Shown here in pieces: positions 28,521 through 37,535 of a stretch of DNA of 61,612 nt (within the stretch, counting starts at the first letter, position 1; each line of letters opens with the position of its first letter). The DNA lies in assembly GCA_017853785.1 (NCBI GenBank), contig JAFMIX010000001.1, forward strand, positions 1-61,612. Reading direction: 5' to 3'. The notes under the pieces were generated by a model. That model saw only the letters and a list, made by a program, of their open reading frames with translations, made no database searches and was not told the origin of the DNA. The stretch is from Verrucomicrobiales bacterium (GTDB lineage: Bacteria > Verrucomicrobiota > Verrucomicrobiia > Limisphaerales > JAFMIX01). The translations under genes and the position numbers were made by a program.

Positions 28521-29260
28521 TTCAAAATTGCTTCCACTCGCCGTACATCCTCCGGCACGTCCACGCCGATGCTGTCGTAATTCACTTTCACGACGGCGAT
28601 GTGGATGCTGTTTTCCAGTGCGCGCAACTGCTCCAGCTTCTCCGCGTTTTCCAGTGGCGACACCGGGAACTTCACCAGCCGCAGCAGCGTTTCGCGGCGG
28701 TAACCGTAGATGCCGAGGTGTTTCAAAAAAGGAAACGCCGCCAACTGCTCGTTTCCCGGACGGCTGGCGGCCTCACGCAGATACGGAATCGTGCGCCGGG
28801 AAAAATATAAGGCGCGACCGGCGGCGTTGACAACGACTTTTACGACGTTCGGGTTGTCCAGCTCGGAAAGGTGCGTGATCGGCGTGGCGGCGGTGGACAT
28901 TTCACAGCCTGCGAGTGCGGCGGCGACGGCGTCAATCACCGCCGGGTCGATCAGCGGCTCGTCGCCCTGGATGTTCACAATGGCATCGCCGGCGCACCGG
29001 GCGGCGACCTCGGCGATGCGGTCGCTGCCGCTGGGGTGGTCGGGGAGGGTCATCTCCGCGCGGCAAAAATTCTGCGCCAATTCCCAGATGCGCGTGTCGT
29101 CAGTGGCGACGATGACTTCGCTCAAGGATTTGGCTTTCTGACATTGTTCGACGACGTGTTGGAGAAGCGGCTTGCCGGCGATGCGGGCGAGCGGTTTGCC
29201 GGGGAAGCGGGTGGAGGCGTAGCGCGCCGGGATGACGCCGATGATTTTCACGGCGGACAT
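28502..29260 (-). CDS. kdsB: 3-deoxy-manno-octulosonate cytidylyltransferase
   Basis: KdsB activates Kdo with CTP for lipopolysaccharide core assembly, so this cell has an LPS outer membrane. The 252-residue protein opens with IIGVIPARYASTRFPGKPLA (nucleotide site) and contains DHPSGSDRIAEVA, VNIQGDEPLIDP and LKHLGIYGYRR, all typical. The last few residues are encoded by a palindromic repeat whose arm supplies the stop codon. First gene of the kdsB-pyrG-folC run and divergent from the phospholipase D-like gene. Confidence 0.96.
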   Translation of the reverse strand: MSAVKIIGVIPARYASTRFPGKPLARIAGKPLLQHVVEQCQKAKSLSEVIVATDDTRIWELAQNFCRAEMTLPDHPSGSDRIAEVAARCAGDAIVNIQGDEPLIDPAVIDAVAAALAGCEMSTAATPITHLSELDNPNVVKVVVNAAGRALYFSRRTIPYLREAASRPGNEQLAAFPFLKHLGIYGYRRETLLRLVKFPVSPLENAEKLEQLRALENSIHIAVVKVNYDSIGVDVPEDVRRVEAILKTTSGH

Positions 29261-29352
29261 TTAGCCACAGCCGGCGGCGCGGAAGCAAGCCGCGAAGGAC
29301 TGGCCGCGGCTCGCCGATTGCCAAGCGTGGAGGTTGCCGATAGTTTCAGGGC

Positions 29353-30492
29353 ATGGTTGCCTCCCGGCCCACCGCATTTGAATGGCTCTGCACCGGCCAG
29401 GAAATTTTTCCCGCGATGCTCGCCGCGATCGGCGCGGCGCGGGAATCCGTGCGGCTGGAAACCTACATCTACACCGACGGCGAACTGGGGCGGCAATTCC
29501 GGGACGCCTTGCGGGCGGCGCAACAGCGCGGAGTGCGGGTGCGCGTGCTGGTGGATGCGTTCGGTTCCTGGCTGCTGCCGGATGATTTTTTTGCGCCGTT
29601 GGCGGCGGCGGGAGCGGAAGTGAAGTTTTTCAATCCGCTCCGCCTCTGGCGCTTTGGCGTGCGGGACCATCGCAAACTGCTGGTGTGCGACGACCAGGAG
29701 GCGTTCGTGGGCGGCTTCAATCTCGCGGATGAATACGTCGGCGACGGCGTCGCGCGTGGTTGGTGCGACATCGGCGGGCGGGTGACGGGCGCGGCGGTGG
29801 CGCGGCTCACGGCGTCGTTCGAAGAGCTCTTCGCGCTGGCGGATTTTGAGCGGCAGCCGCTGCGGCGGTTGCGGGCGTTCAAGGCGCGCCGACCGCCGAC
29901 TGACGCCCCGGGCGATGAATTGTTATCGAGCCGGCCGGGGCGGGGGCCGAGTCCGATCCAGGCGGCGTTGCACCGCGATCTGGCGCCGGCGCGGGACGTG
30001 TTGATCGTTTCGGCGTATTTCCTGCCCCCGCGTCGGCTGCGGCGGGAATTGGGGCGCGTGGTGAAACGCGGCGGGCGCGTGCGGCTGATCCTGGCGGGGC
30101 ATTCTGACGTGCGGGTTTCGCAACTGGCCGGGCGTAATCTCTACCGCCGTCTGCTGCGCGCGGGGGTGGAGATCTACGAGTATCAGCCGCAGGTGTTGCA
30201 CGCGAAACTGTTCATCTGCGACGATGCTGTATACGTCGGCTCGGCCAACTTGGATGTGCGCAGCCTCCGGTTGAACTACGAGTTCATGCTCCGGTTCGAC
30301 GTGGTGGGCGTGGCGACCACTGCGCGGTTGGTCGGGGAGCGACTGTTGACCCATTCCCGGCGGATCGAGCCGGTGGCGTGGCGGGAATCCCAAACTCCCT
30401 GGCAGCGCTGGCAGCAACGTTGGGCGCATTTTCTCGTGGCGCGGGTGGATCCGTGGGTGGCGCTGCGGCAGTTTCGCGGTGGAATGACGTGA
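29353..30492 (+). CDS. Phospholipase D-like cardiolipin synthase
   Basis: This 379-residue protein has two HKD motifs: DHRKLLVCDDQEAFVGGFN with His106 and Lys108, and LHAKLFICDDAVYVGSANLD with His283 and Lys285. The second is followed by LRLNYEFML, typical of bacterial cardiolipin synthases. There are no N-terminal membrane helices, so it resembles the ClsB type, which condenses phosphatidylglycerol with another phospholipid at the membrane. The middle region is arginine-rich. It is divergent from kdsB with 92 bases between, and no other lipid gene is adjacent. Confidence 0.82.
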   Translation: MVASRPTAFEWLCTGQEIFPAMLAAIGAARESVRLETYIYTDGELGRQFRDALRAAQQRGVRVRVLVDAFGSWLLPDDFFAPLAAAGAEVKFFNPLRLWRFGVRDHRKLLVCDDQEAFVGGFNLADEYVGDGVARGWCDIGGRVTGAAVARLTASFEELFALADFERQPLRRLRAFKARRPPTDAPGDELLSSRPGRGPSPIQAALHRDLAPARDVLIVSAYFLPPRRLRRELGRVVKRGGRVRLILAGHSDVRVSQLAGRNLYRRLLRAGVEIYEYQPQVLHAKLFICDDAVYVGSANLDVRSLRLNYEFMLRFDVVGVATTARLVGERLLTHSRRIEPVAWRESQTPWQRWQQRWAHFLVARVDPWVALRQFRGGMT

Positions 30493-30562
30493 ACCGTCCG
30501 CCGCCAAAATTCCCTCGCCCTGGCGCCGGGGAATTGCTGCACTTTTCCTCTGGCAATTCCCT

Positions 30563-30591
30563 TTGACCGCCGGGCGGCAGTCTGTTTAGCT
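30563..30591 (+). promoter_or_regulatory. Promoter of the OPA-type transporter gene
   Basis: TTGACC (30563-30568) and TTAGCT (30586-30591) separated by 17 bases, 38 bases upstream of ATG 30630. One of several sites in the window with the same form. Confidence 0.65.
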
Positions 30592-30629
30592 CACGCGCAA
30601 ATCCTTGATGCTGAAAAACTAACCCGACC

Positions 30630-32072
30630 ATGAACCCCACCGCCGCCACTGATGCCGCCAGCCGTCACTATCCCCCGGGCTTCCGGGCACGGCGTGGATT
30701 GAACTGGGGTTCCTTGGGGCTCATGTATGCCTCCTATTACATGTGCCGCTACAACTTCCGGTTCGCCACCCCGGGGATGCAGGCGGAATTCGGTTTCTCC
30801 ACGACGCAAATCAGCGACATGTTGGCGATCTGGTCGCTGACCTACGGCACCGGCCAGCTCTTCAACGGCCTCCTTTCCGACCGCATCGGCGGCAAACGCT
30901 CGATGCAGATCGGCGCGCTCGGCACCATCGGCGTCAACCTGCTGATGGGCGTGGTGCCGTTGCTCGCGCTTGGCGGAGCTTTGGCCGCCGCGGGGAAATT
31001 TGTTTTCGGCACGGACAAGATGGACCCGGCGTTTCTCGCCATCTCGCTGGTCTGGCTGGTCAACGGGTGGTGCCAATCGTTTGGCGCGCCGGGCATGGTC
31101 AAGGTCAATGCCGCGTGGTTCCGGCGGCAGGAACGCGGCACGTTTGCCGGCATCTTCGGCTTCATGATCCAGCTCGGGCAGGTCGTCAGCTCGAAACTCT
31201 CGCCGCTGATCCTGAACGGCATCTCTATCGGCATCCTCGTCATCGCGCCGGGCCAATGGCGCTGGTTGTTCATCATCCCGCCGCTGATCACGCTGGGGGC
31301 GCTCATGTTCATGTCGTTCGCCGCCAAAGCCACGCCGGACGAGGCGGGTTTTCCCGGCGTCATCGAGGATGAATTGGACAATTCCGCCGGCGTCACCGTA
31401 TCGCTCAAAGAATCCTTCGTCACCATCTTCACCCATCCGTTGGTGTGGTTCTACGCGGCAGCCTACGCCTGCACCGGCGCAGTGCGGACGAGCTCGGACC
31501 AATTGGCGATCCTGTATTTTCAGGAACAGTTGGGCATGAACATGAAGACGAACATCCCCCCGACCGTCGCGTGGACGCTGGCCGCGATGCCCATGGCCGC
31601 CGTCGCCGGCTCGTTGGCCTCGGGTTGGATCTCGGACAAGTTTTTCAAGGGCCATCGCTCACCCGTCGCCATGACGCTCTATTTTTTTGAGGCTTGCGTC
31701 ATCAGCACCGCCGCGCTTCTCATCCTGCGCGGGCTGGTCAGCCCGACCGCCAGCGGCATCCTTGTCGGGTGCGGCATCCTCATCATGATTTCGCTGACGG
31801 CAAATTCTACGCACTCCATTGTCGGAGCCGCCGCGCCGATGGACATCGGCGGCAAAAAGATGGCGGGTTTCGCCGCCGGGGTGATTGATTCCTTCCAATA
31901 CTGTGGCGGCGCGATCTCACTCATCGTCACCGGGCGCGTGCTGGACGCCACCAAGGCCCAGCACGGCTGGCTCTTCTGGTATGTGATCATGGCCGGCTTC
32001 GGTGTCCTTGGCGGCTGCGCCATGCTGCTGGTGATGCGCAAGCAGAAGCGGCTGGCGCAAGAAAAATCTTAA
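30630..32072 (+). CDS. MFS transporter, organophosphate:phosphate antiporter-like
   Basis: This 480-residue, 12-helix transporter has the OPA family (GlpT/UhpT) signature YMCRYNFRFATP in helix 1, LFNGLLSDRIGGKRSMQIG in loop 2-3 and GWISDKFFKGHRSP in the second half. Relatives exchange glycerol-3-phosphate or sugar phosphates for phosphate, or sense them (UhpC). The long loop between helices 6 and 7 holds the charged EDELDNSAG. A single gene with its own promoter. The substrate is not decidable. Confidence 0.82.
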   Translation: MNPTAATDAASRHYPPGFRARRGLNWGSLGLMYASYYMCRYNFRFATPGMQAEFGFSTTQISDMLAIWSLTYGTGQLFNGLLSDRIGGKRSMQIGALGTIGVNLLMGVVPLLALGGALAAAGKFVFGTDKMDPAFLAISLVWLVNGWCQSFGAPGMVKVNAAWFRRQERGTFAGIFGFMIQLGQVVSSKLSPLILNGISIGILVIAPGQWRWLFIIPPLITLGALMFMSFAAKATPDEAGFPGVIEDELDNSAGVTVSLKESFVTIFTHPLVWFYAAAYACTGAVRTSSDQLAILYFQEQLGMNMKTNIPPTVAWTLAAMPMAAVAGSLASGWISDKFFKGHRSPVAMTLYFFEACVISTAALLILRGLVSPTASGILVGCGILIMISLTANSTHSIVGAAAPMDIGGKKMAGFAAGVIDSFQYCGGAISLIVTGRVLDATKAQHGWLFWYVIMAGFGVLGGCAMLLVMRKQKRLAQEKS

Positions 32073-32099
32073 GTGCCTGGCGCGCCGTCCGCGCTCCGG

Positions 32100-32621
32100 C
32101 TAGCCCTGCCACAAGTCCCGCGATTCCTCGCGCCAGAGCAGTTTTTTTTTCCAGTCCAGCCCGCCGGAATAACCCCCGATCTTGTGCCGCGCCGCAAGCA
32201 CGCGATGGCACGGCACGAGCACGGGAATGGGGTTCGCTCCGCACGCGCTGCCCACGGCCCGGGCGGCCCGGGGATTTTTCAAGAGCTTTGCGAGTTCGCC
32301 GTAGCTGCGCGTCTCGCCGCGCGGGATTTTGAGCAGTTGCTGCCACACGGTCTGCTGGAATGCCGTGCCCGCGCCCAAATCCAATGGCGGCAGCACGCGC
32401 GGGGCGCGCCCGGCGAGGGCGCGTTTGAGCGCGGCGCGGGTGGCGCGATGCCACCGGGCGATGGGCGCGGGGGCGATGTTCAGTTCCAACTGGCCGCTGC
32501 GGCGTGAGGGGAAACGCAACGCCGCCAAGCCTGTGGCGGAATAGCGGGCGCGGAATATTCCGTCCGGCGTGACCACGGCCAGTTCCACCAACGGATCTGC
32601 GGGAGCAGGTTTCGGCTTCAT
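32100..32621 (-). CDS. ogt: Methylated-DNA-protein cysteine methyltransferase
   Basis: Ogt repairs O6-alkylguanine in DNA by a one-time transfer to its own cysteine. The 173-residue protein has the C-terminal DNA-binding region TAFQQTVWQQLLKIPRGETR and the acceptor Cys138 in VPCHRV. The start at 32621 lies 1 base beyond the stop of the upstream coiled-coil gene, so it is read as the third gene of that run. The tail ends soon after YSGGLDWKK, as usual. Confidence 0.93.
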   Translation of the reverse strand: MKPKPAPADPLVELAVVTPDGIFRARYSATGLAALRFPSRRSGQLELNIAPAPIARWHRATRAALKRALAGRAPRVLPPLDLGAGTAFQQTVWQQLLKIPRGETRSYGELAKLLKNPRAARAVGSACGANPIPVLVPCHRVLAARHKIGGYSGGLDWKKKLLWREESRDLWQG

Positions 32622-32622
32622 C

Positions 32623-33144
32623 TCAATGACTGCGCAGGAACGCCCACAGGATGCCGATGAGCAGCAGGAACAGTCCGAGGGCAAAGGCGATGAAGCGATT
32701 CCGCGCCACGCGTTTCTCGTAGCGCATGGGGCGCAACCCCTGCACGCCGCCGGCGGCGAGGTAGTTCACCAGGCGCGGATTGCTGGCGGCGGGGCCGCGA
32801 AAATTGTTTTTGAGCCGGGCGATGAGGCCGGCGAGATCGTATTTGCGCACGCCGAGCTCGTTGAAATGTTCCGGCGGTGCGACGCTCTCCGCCTTGGCCT
32901 TCAGCCGGTTCTGGTTCACGTCCTCGAAGATCGGCTCGGTTGCCGGCGGGGCCGGGGCGGCGGGCGCGGTGTGGCCGATGTTCGCGCCGTGCGGCAAAGT
33001 GGCGGGGCGCAGCCGCGGACCGGCGCCAGCGCGGCCGACCTGCACATCCAGTTTTTTGATCTGCTGCTGGAGCGCGGCGATCTGGGCGTTGAGCGCGCGG
33101 GTGCGCGCGGTGACGGGATCGGGTTTTTTAGGCAGCCACCCCAT
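32623..33144 (-). CDS. Tail-anchored protein with N-terminal coiled coil (hypothetical)
   Basis: I do not recognise a family. The 173-residue protein starts with a short coiled coil (about residues 12-38: RTRALNAQIAALQQQIKKLD), continues through a low-complexity Ala/Pro linker, has a conserved-looking middle (ELGVRKYDLAGLIARLKNNF) and ends in one transmembrane helix (IAFALGLFLLLIGILWAFL) with only three residues after it. This makes it a tail-anchored membrane protein facing the cytoplasm. It follows a second protein with the same plan after 12 bases. Confidence 0.72.
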   Translation of the reverse strand: MGWLPKKPDPVTARTRALNAQIAALQQQIKKLDVQVGRAGAGPRLRPATLPHGANIGHTAPAAPAPPATEPIFEDVNQNRLKAKAESVAPPEHFNELGVRKYDLAGLIARLKNNFRGPAASNPRLVNYLAAGGVQGLRPMRYEKRVARNRFIAFALGLFLLLIGILWAFLRSH

Positions 33145-33156
33145 GGCATCAATGGG

Positions 33157-33828
33157 TCAGCGCCGGGAGTGGAGCGCGAGGTAAATGATCAGCCCGAGAA
33201 TTGGCACGAGCAATGGCCACGTAAGCGCAAGGCCGACCTTGCAGAGTTGGAAGAAGCCCAACTCGCTGAACGGCGTCACCACCGCCGCGTTCTTGCCCGG
33301 ACTCTTGCCGGGAACCGCTTCGACCGTTTCACTGCCGAGGACGGCGAGCTTCAGCCGGGCGGAATTCCATTCCATCCGCGCGTTCTCGACGATGGTGAGG
33401 GCGCGGGTGAGTTCGATGGAAAAATTTTCTTTCGTCCAGCTCTCTTCCTTGATGGCCTGCAGTTTGACGAGCGCCTCCTTGAAGGCGACGAGCGACCGCG
33501 CCATCTGCTCGGCGTCGCGGCGGGCGGTGACCTCGGATTCTTCCAGCAGGCCGACCCCGCGGGTGAGGTGGTGGAGCAGTTCCTCGCGGCCGGTCTGGAA
33601 TTCCATCTGGCGGCGGCGGGTTTCCTCCAGGGCGGCGCGTTCGCGTTCGAGTTCTTCCTGGGCGCGCTTGAGTTCGGCGAGTTTCTGCTGTTTTTCGGCG
33701 ACGGCGGCATCCACCTCGCTCAACGTCGGCGCGGGCGTGGCAGTAGGCCAATAGCTGGCGGCCGGGGCGGGCGCGCTGGGCTGAAAATCGTCGTCCACAA
33801 ACTCGGTGGCGTCGCGTTCCGATGACAT
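33157..33828 (-). CDS. Tail-anchored long coiled-coil protein (hypothetical)
   Basis: The 223-residue protein has an acidic, Pro-rich start, a coiled coil of about 50 residues (37-88, rich in EKQQKLAELKRAQEELERER), a helical middle and one C-terminal membrane helix (GLALTWPLLVPILGLIIYLA) with a short basic end. No enzymatic motif is seen. It is the first gene of a three-gene run with the similarly built protein and ogt, and is divergent from the PpiD-like chaperone gene. A structural or scaffolding role at the membrane is a guess from architecture. Confidence 0.72.
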   Translation of the reverse strand: MSSERDATEFVDDDFQPSAPAPAASYWPTATPAPTLSEVDAAVAEKQQKLAELKRAQEELERERAALEETRRRQMEFQTGREELLHHLTRGVGLLEESEVTARRDAEQMARSLVAFKEALVKLQAIKEESWTKENFSIELTRALTIVENARMEWNSARLKLAVLGSETVEAVPGKSPGKNAAVVTPFSELGFFQLCKVGLALTWPLLVPILGLIIYLALHSRR

Positions 33829-33977
33829 GAACCGAGCTTAGTCCGCGTTGAAAACTCTGTAAAGCGGCGTGTTGGGTGAAATTGGTTTCCTGCGCGGGCG
33901 CTGGCGGAGCCGGGGTTTTTGGCGGGTTTGCAAGTGGAGCTCGTGGAATCGGCCTCCGCCGCCGACCGCTTTTGCGT

Positions 33978-34006
33978 TTGACCCGCCCCCTGGGGCTGGC
34001 TAGTTT
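33978..34006 (+). promoter_or_regulatory. Promoter of the PpiD/SurA-like gene
   Basis: TTGACC (33978-33983), 17 bases, TAGTTT (34001-34006), 30 bases before ATG 34036. The remainder of the 207-base divergent spacer (33829-34035) shows no other feature. Confidence 0.75.
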
Positions 34007-34035
34007 GGCCGCTCCAATACTGGAAATCACACGCT

Positions 34036-35691
34036 ATGTTTTTAACGATTCGCCGCCACCAGAAATGGCTGTTCCTGGTCATCAGCACGGTCACCATCAT
34101 CAGTTTTGTCATCTATTTCCGCCCGGGTAGTGGAAATACCGACGCCGGTACGGGTCGGGCCAGCCTCGGCAGCATCTACGGCGAGCCGATTGATGCGGAT
34201 GTCTTCCGCGCCACCGCCGCGCAGGTGCGGCTTTCCTATTTCCTCGGTCACGGCGACTGGCCGGATAACGACCCGGCGGCCAAACAGCAGGGGTTCGATC
34301 TGGAACGCGAAACCTACCAGCGCCTGTTTCTGCTGAATAAGTTGCAAGCCCTGAACATCCGCACCAGCCGCGAAGCCGTCGGGCTTACCGCCGGGCAGAT
34401 CCTCCGCTCACTGGGCCGTGGGAACGGCGCTCTGCCGCTCGCAGACTTTGAAGCCAAAGTGCTCAAACCCCAGGGCATGACGGTTAAAGATTTCAACGAC
34501 CTTATGGAATACGAGCTTGGCGTCCGCCAGATGGTCACCGCGCTCGGCATCAGCGGCAAGCTCACCACCGCGCCGGAAGCGGAACTGCTCTTCCGCCATG
34601 AGCACGAGGAGATCACCACCGAGATCGCCGCCTTTGCCGCCACGAACTTCATGGCCGCCGTCACTGTCACGCCGGAAAAGGTGGACGAATTCTTCAAGGC
34701 ACAGATGGCACGCTATCGCGTGGGCGACCGCCGTCAGGTCAGCTACGTCAGATTTGCCTCCGCCGATTATTTCGACATCGCCGACCGCCAGATTGCCACG
34801 CTCACCAATTTCGCCGCGCAGGTGGACGCGATCTATGCGCAACGCGGCGGCACGAACTACTACAAAGGGGTCACCGCCGAAGCCGCCAAGCAGGAAATCC
34901 GCGCCGATGCCCGCCGCGAATTCGCCCTCCGCTCGGCCCGCACCAACGCCGTGGCGTTCACCGACAAATTACTGGAACTCACGCCGGTTTCCCCCGAGAA
35001 CTTGCAAAAGCTCGCCGCCGATTCCAAGCTCACCGCCGCCATCACCGCGCCCTTTGAACAGCGGACCGGCCCCGTGGAATTGAACGTCCCGGCCAGCTTT
35101 GCCCAGGCCGCGTTCGCGCGCACTGCCGAAGAACCCTTCGTCGGCCCCATCATCGCCGAGGACGCCGTCTACGTCATCGCGCTCAAGAAAGTCATCCCCA
35201 GCGAAATCCCCCCGCTCGACAGCATCCGTCAGGAAGTCACCACGGATTTCAGGAATTACCAAGCCGCGCTGCTCGCCCGCGCCGCCGCCACGAACTTCGC
35301 CGCCGGCCTCCAGCCCGGGGTGGACTTCGCCGCGCATTGCAAAGCCGCGAAAGTCACGCCCATCAAGCTCCCCGCTTTCTCGCTGGCCACCCGCTCCCTG
35401 CCCGAAGCCGAGGAATACCTCAGCCTCGGCCGGTTGCAGGAGGTCGCCTACGGCCTGCCTATTGGCGGCAACAGCGGCTTTGTCCCCACCGGTGACGGCG
35501 GATTGGTGGTCCATGTCCTCACGCGCACGCCTGTGGCCGAAGCCAAGGTGCAGGCCGAACTCCCCGCCTTCCTCGCGCAAGTGCGCCAGACGCGTCAGGG
35601 TGAGGCGTTCAACGCCTGGTTCTCCCGCGAAGCTTCCGTCGGTCTGCGCGACACCCCGCTGGCCCGGCGTCAGGAAGCCGGGCCGCAGTGA
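34036..35691 (+). CDS. Membrane-anchored periplasmic chaperone, SurA/PpiD-like
   Basis: The 551-residue protein starts with a single membrane helix (about 12-30, LFLVISTVTIISFVIYF), then a SurA-type N-terminal chaperone domain (GEPIDADVFRATAAQV onward, with LNKLQALNIRTSREAVGL), and a C-terminal region in which a parvulin-like segment (EPFVGPIIAEDAVYVIALKK) is visible. The layout is that of PpiD and SurA relatives that help outer membrane and secreted proteins fold. The catalytic parvulin residues are not clear, so it may be chaperone only. It is the only gene under its promoter before the pseudouridine synthase. Confidence 0.7.
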   Translation: MFLTIRRHQKWLFLVISTVTIISFVIYFRPGSGNTDAGTGRASLGSIYGEPIDADVFRATAAQVRLSYFLGHGDWPDNDPAAKQQGFDLERETYQRLFLLNKLQALNIRTSREAVGLTAGQILRSLGRGNGALPLADFEAKVLKPQGMTVKDFNDLMEYELGVRQMVTALGISGKLTTAPEAELLFRHEHEEITTEIAAFAATNFMAAVTVTPEKVDEFFKAQMARYRVGDRRQVSYVRFASADYFDIADRQIATLTNFAAQVDAIYAQRGGTNYYKGVTAEAAKQEIRADARREFALRSARTNAVAFTDKLLELTPVSPENLQKLAADSKLTAAITAPFEQRTGPVELNVPASFAQAAFARTAEEPFVGPIIAEDAVYVIALKKVIPSEIPPLDSIRQEVTTDFRNYQAALLARAAATNFAAGLQPGVDFAAHCKAAKVTPIKLPAFSLATRSLPEAEEYLSLGRLQEVAYGLPIGGNSGFVPTGDGGLVVHVLTRTPVAEAKVQAELPAFLAQVRQTRQGEAFNAWFSREASVGLRDTPLARRQEAGPQ

Positions 35692-35761
35692 CCCGCCGCG
35701 CCCGATGGTAATTTGAAATGCAGCAACCTGCGGGCCACCGCCACCACGCTTGATTCCGCCG

Positions 35762-36559
35762 ATGAGCGCCGCCATCAAACTGTCTGCGCCCGCGACCAAG
35801 GAATTCTGGGAAATTCCCGTCCTGTTTGAAGACGAGCATCTGCTTGCCCTCGACAAGCCCGCCGGCCTGCTGGTCTCGCCCGACCGCAACAATCCCGACC
35901 GCCCGAGCCTGATGCAGTTGCTGCACGCCGGCATCGCCGCCGGCAAACCCTGGGCACAGTCGCGGAATCTGACTTATCTGGCGAACGCACACCGCCTCGA
36001 TTGCGAGACCAGCGGCGTGCTGCTGCTGGCGAAGAACAAGCCCGCCCTCATCGCGCTCGCCAACCTGTTCGGCTCGGAAAAACCGTTGCAGAAATATGTC
36101 GTCCTCGCGCACGGCACGCCGCTGGAGGACCGCTTTGAGATCGGGGCCAAGGTCGCGCCGCATCCCGTCAGGCCCGGCAAGCATCACGTGGATGCCCGGC
36201 GCGGGAAGAAATCGAAGACCGTTTTCACCGCGCTGGAGCGGTTCGCCCACTGCACCCTGCTGCGATGCGAACCCGCCACCGCCCGCCCGCATCAGATCCG
36301 CGTGCACCTGCAAAACGCCGGCTGGCCCGTCGTCGGCGATGAACTCTACGGCGGTCAGCCGCTGCTGCTCTCGCGGTTGAAACCGCATTTCCGCCTGAAG
36401 CCGGGAAAATTTGAACGTCCACTGCTCGCCTCCGCGATGGTTCATGCCGAGGAATTGAATCTGCCGCATCCCGTCACCGGCGAATTGCTCACCGTTGCCG
36501 CGCCATGGCCGAAGGATTTGACCGTGGCGGTAAAGTATCTGCGGCTTTACGGGAAATAA
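35762..36559 (+). CDS. RluA-family pseudouridine synthase
   Basis: This 265-residue protein isomerises uridine to pseudouridine in rRNA or tRNA. The catalytic Asp80 lies in HRLDCETSGVLLLAKN, the family signature, and the tail has RPHQIRVHLQNAGWPVVGD. No S4 RNA-binding domain precedes the core. ATG 35762 is preferred to an upstream TTG (35750). The exact target base cannot be told from the sequence. It follows the PpiD-like gene by 70 bases and converges on argF. Confidence 0.9.
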   Translation: MSAAIKLSAPATKEFWEIPVLFEDEHLLALDKPAGLLVSPDRNNPDRPSLMQLLHAGIAAGKPWAQSRNLTYLANAHRLDCETSGVLLLAKNKPALIALANLFGSEKPLQKYVVLAHGTPLEDRFEIGAKVAPHPVRPGKHHVDARRGKKSKTVFTALERFAHCTLLRCEPATARPHQIRVHLQNAGWPVVGDELYGGQPLLLSRLKPHFRLKPGKFERPLLASAMVHAEELNLPHPVTGELLTVAAPWPKDLTVAVKYLRLYGK

Positions 36560-36592
36560 GTCGCGGTTGACCGGCCGCGCCGCCGGGTTTTG

Positions 36593-37489
36593 TCACGCTA
36601 CCGCCCAGTTCAGAATCGCCTTTTGCACGTGCAGCCGGTTTTCCGCCTGCGTGAAGATGGTGGCCGCATTGGCCTCGAAGGTTTCCTCATCGATCTCCTT
36701 GCCGCGATACGCCGGCAGGCAGTGCATCACCAAGGCGCCGGGCCGCGCCCGCCGCACCAGCGCCTGGTTGACCTGATAGCCGGCCAACTGCTCCAGCCGC
36801 GCCGCCGCCTCGGCCTCCTTGCCCATCGAGACCCACACGTCGGTGTAAATCAAATCCGCGCCGCTCACAGCAGCATTCACGTCTTCGGTGCAACTGATCT
36901 TGCCGCCGGCCCGCTCCAATAATTCCGCCGTCGGCTGAAACGCTTTCGGCGCGGCGATGCGCAGCTCGAAGCCGAGCTTGGCCGCCGCAAAAATCCACGA
37001 GTTCGCCACGTTGCACGCGCCGTCGCCGATGAACGTGACGGTCTTGCCGGCGATCGGTCCTCGTTTTTCCTCAAACGTGAAAATATCCGTGAGGATCTGG
37101 CACGGATGCTCGTCGTCCGTGAGCGCGTTGATGGTCGGGATGCCGGAAAATTGTGCGAAGTCCTCCACATCGCGCTGTGCGAAGGTGCGGATGACTGCGC
37201 CGTGCACCATCCGCCCCAGCACCCGCGCCGTGTCCTTGATGGGTTCGCCGCGTCCGAGCTGGATGTCCGCTGCGCTCAGAAACATCGGCCGCCCGCCGAG
37301 TTCGCTGATGCCGACCTCGAACGAGACCCGTGTGCGCGTGGACGACTTGGAAAAGATCAGCGGCCACGTCTGGCCGGCGAGCGGCTGGGTCAGTTCATGC
37401 CCGCGCTGCTGCTTCACCGCGCCGGCGGCGGCAAGGATATATTCCATATCCGCCCGGGCCAGCTTCTCAATGCTCAACAAATGTTTCAT
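36593..37489 (-). CDS. argF: Ornithine carbamoyltransferase
   Basis: ArgF makes citrulline from ornithine and carbamoyl phosphate. The 298-residue enzyme shows the carbamoyl phosphate motif SSTRTRVSFE (about residues 48-57), HPCQILTD and the ornithine-binding MHCLPAYRGKEID near the C-terminus. Length is normal. It is the last gene of the minus-strand arginine run argC-argJ-argB-argD-argF, 46 bases after the DNA glycosylase gene. No argG or argH is in the window. Confidence 0.96.
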   Translation of the reverse strand: MKHLLSIEKLARADMEYILAAAGAVKQQRGHELTQPLAGQTWPLIFSKSSTRTRVSFEVGISELGGRPMFLSAADIQLGRGEPIKDTARVLGRMVHGAVIRTFAQRDVEDFAQFSGIPTINALTDDEHPCQILTDIFTFEEKRGPIAGKTVTFIGDGACNVANSWIFAAAKLGFELRIAAPKAFQPTAELLERAGGKISCTEDVNAAVSGADLIYTDVWVSMGKEAEAAARLEQLAGYQVNQALVRRARPGALVMHCLPAYRGKEIDEETFEANAATIFTQAENRLHVQKAILNWAVA

Positions 37490-37535
37490 GCCTCAAAAAG
37501 GGAGTTTAATAACCAAGCCCCGGCCCGGAGTCACT

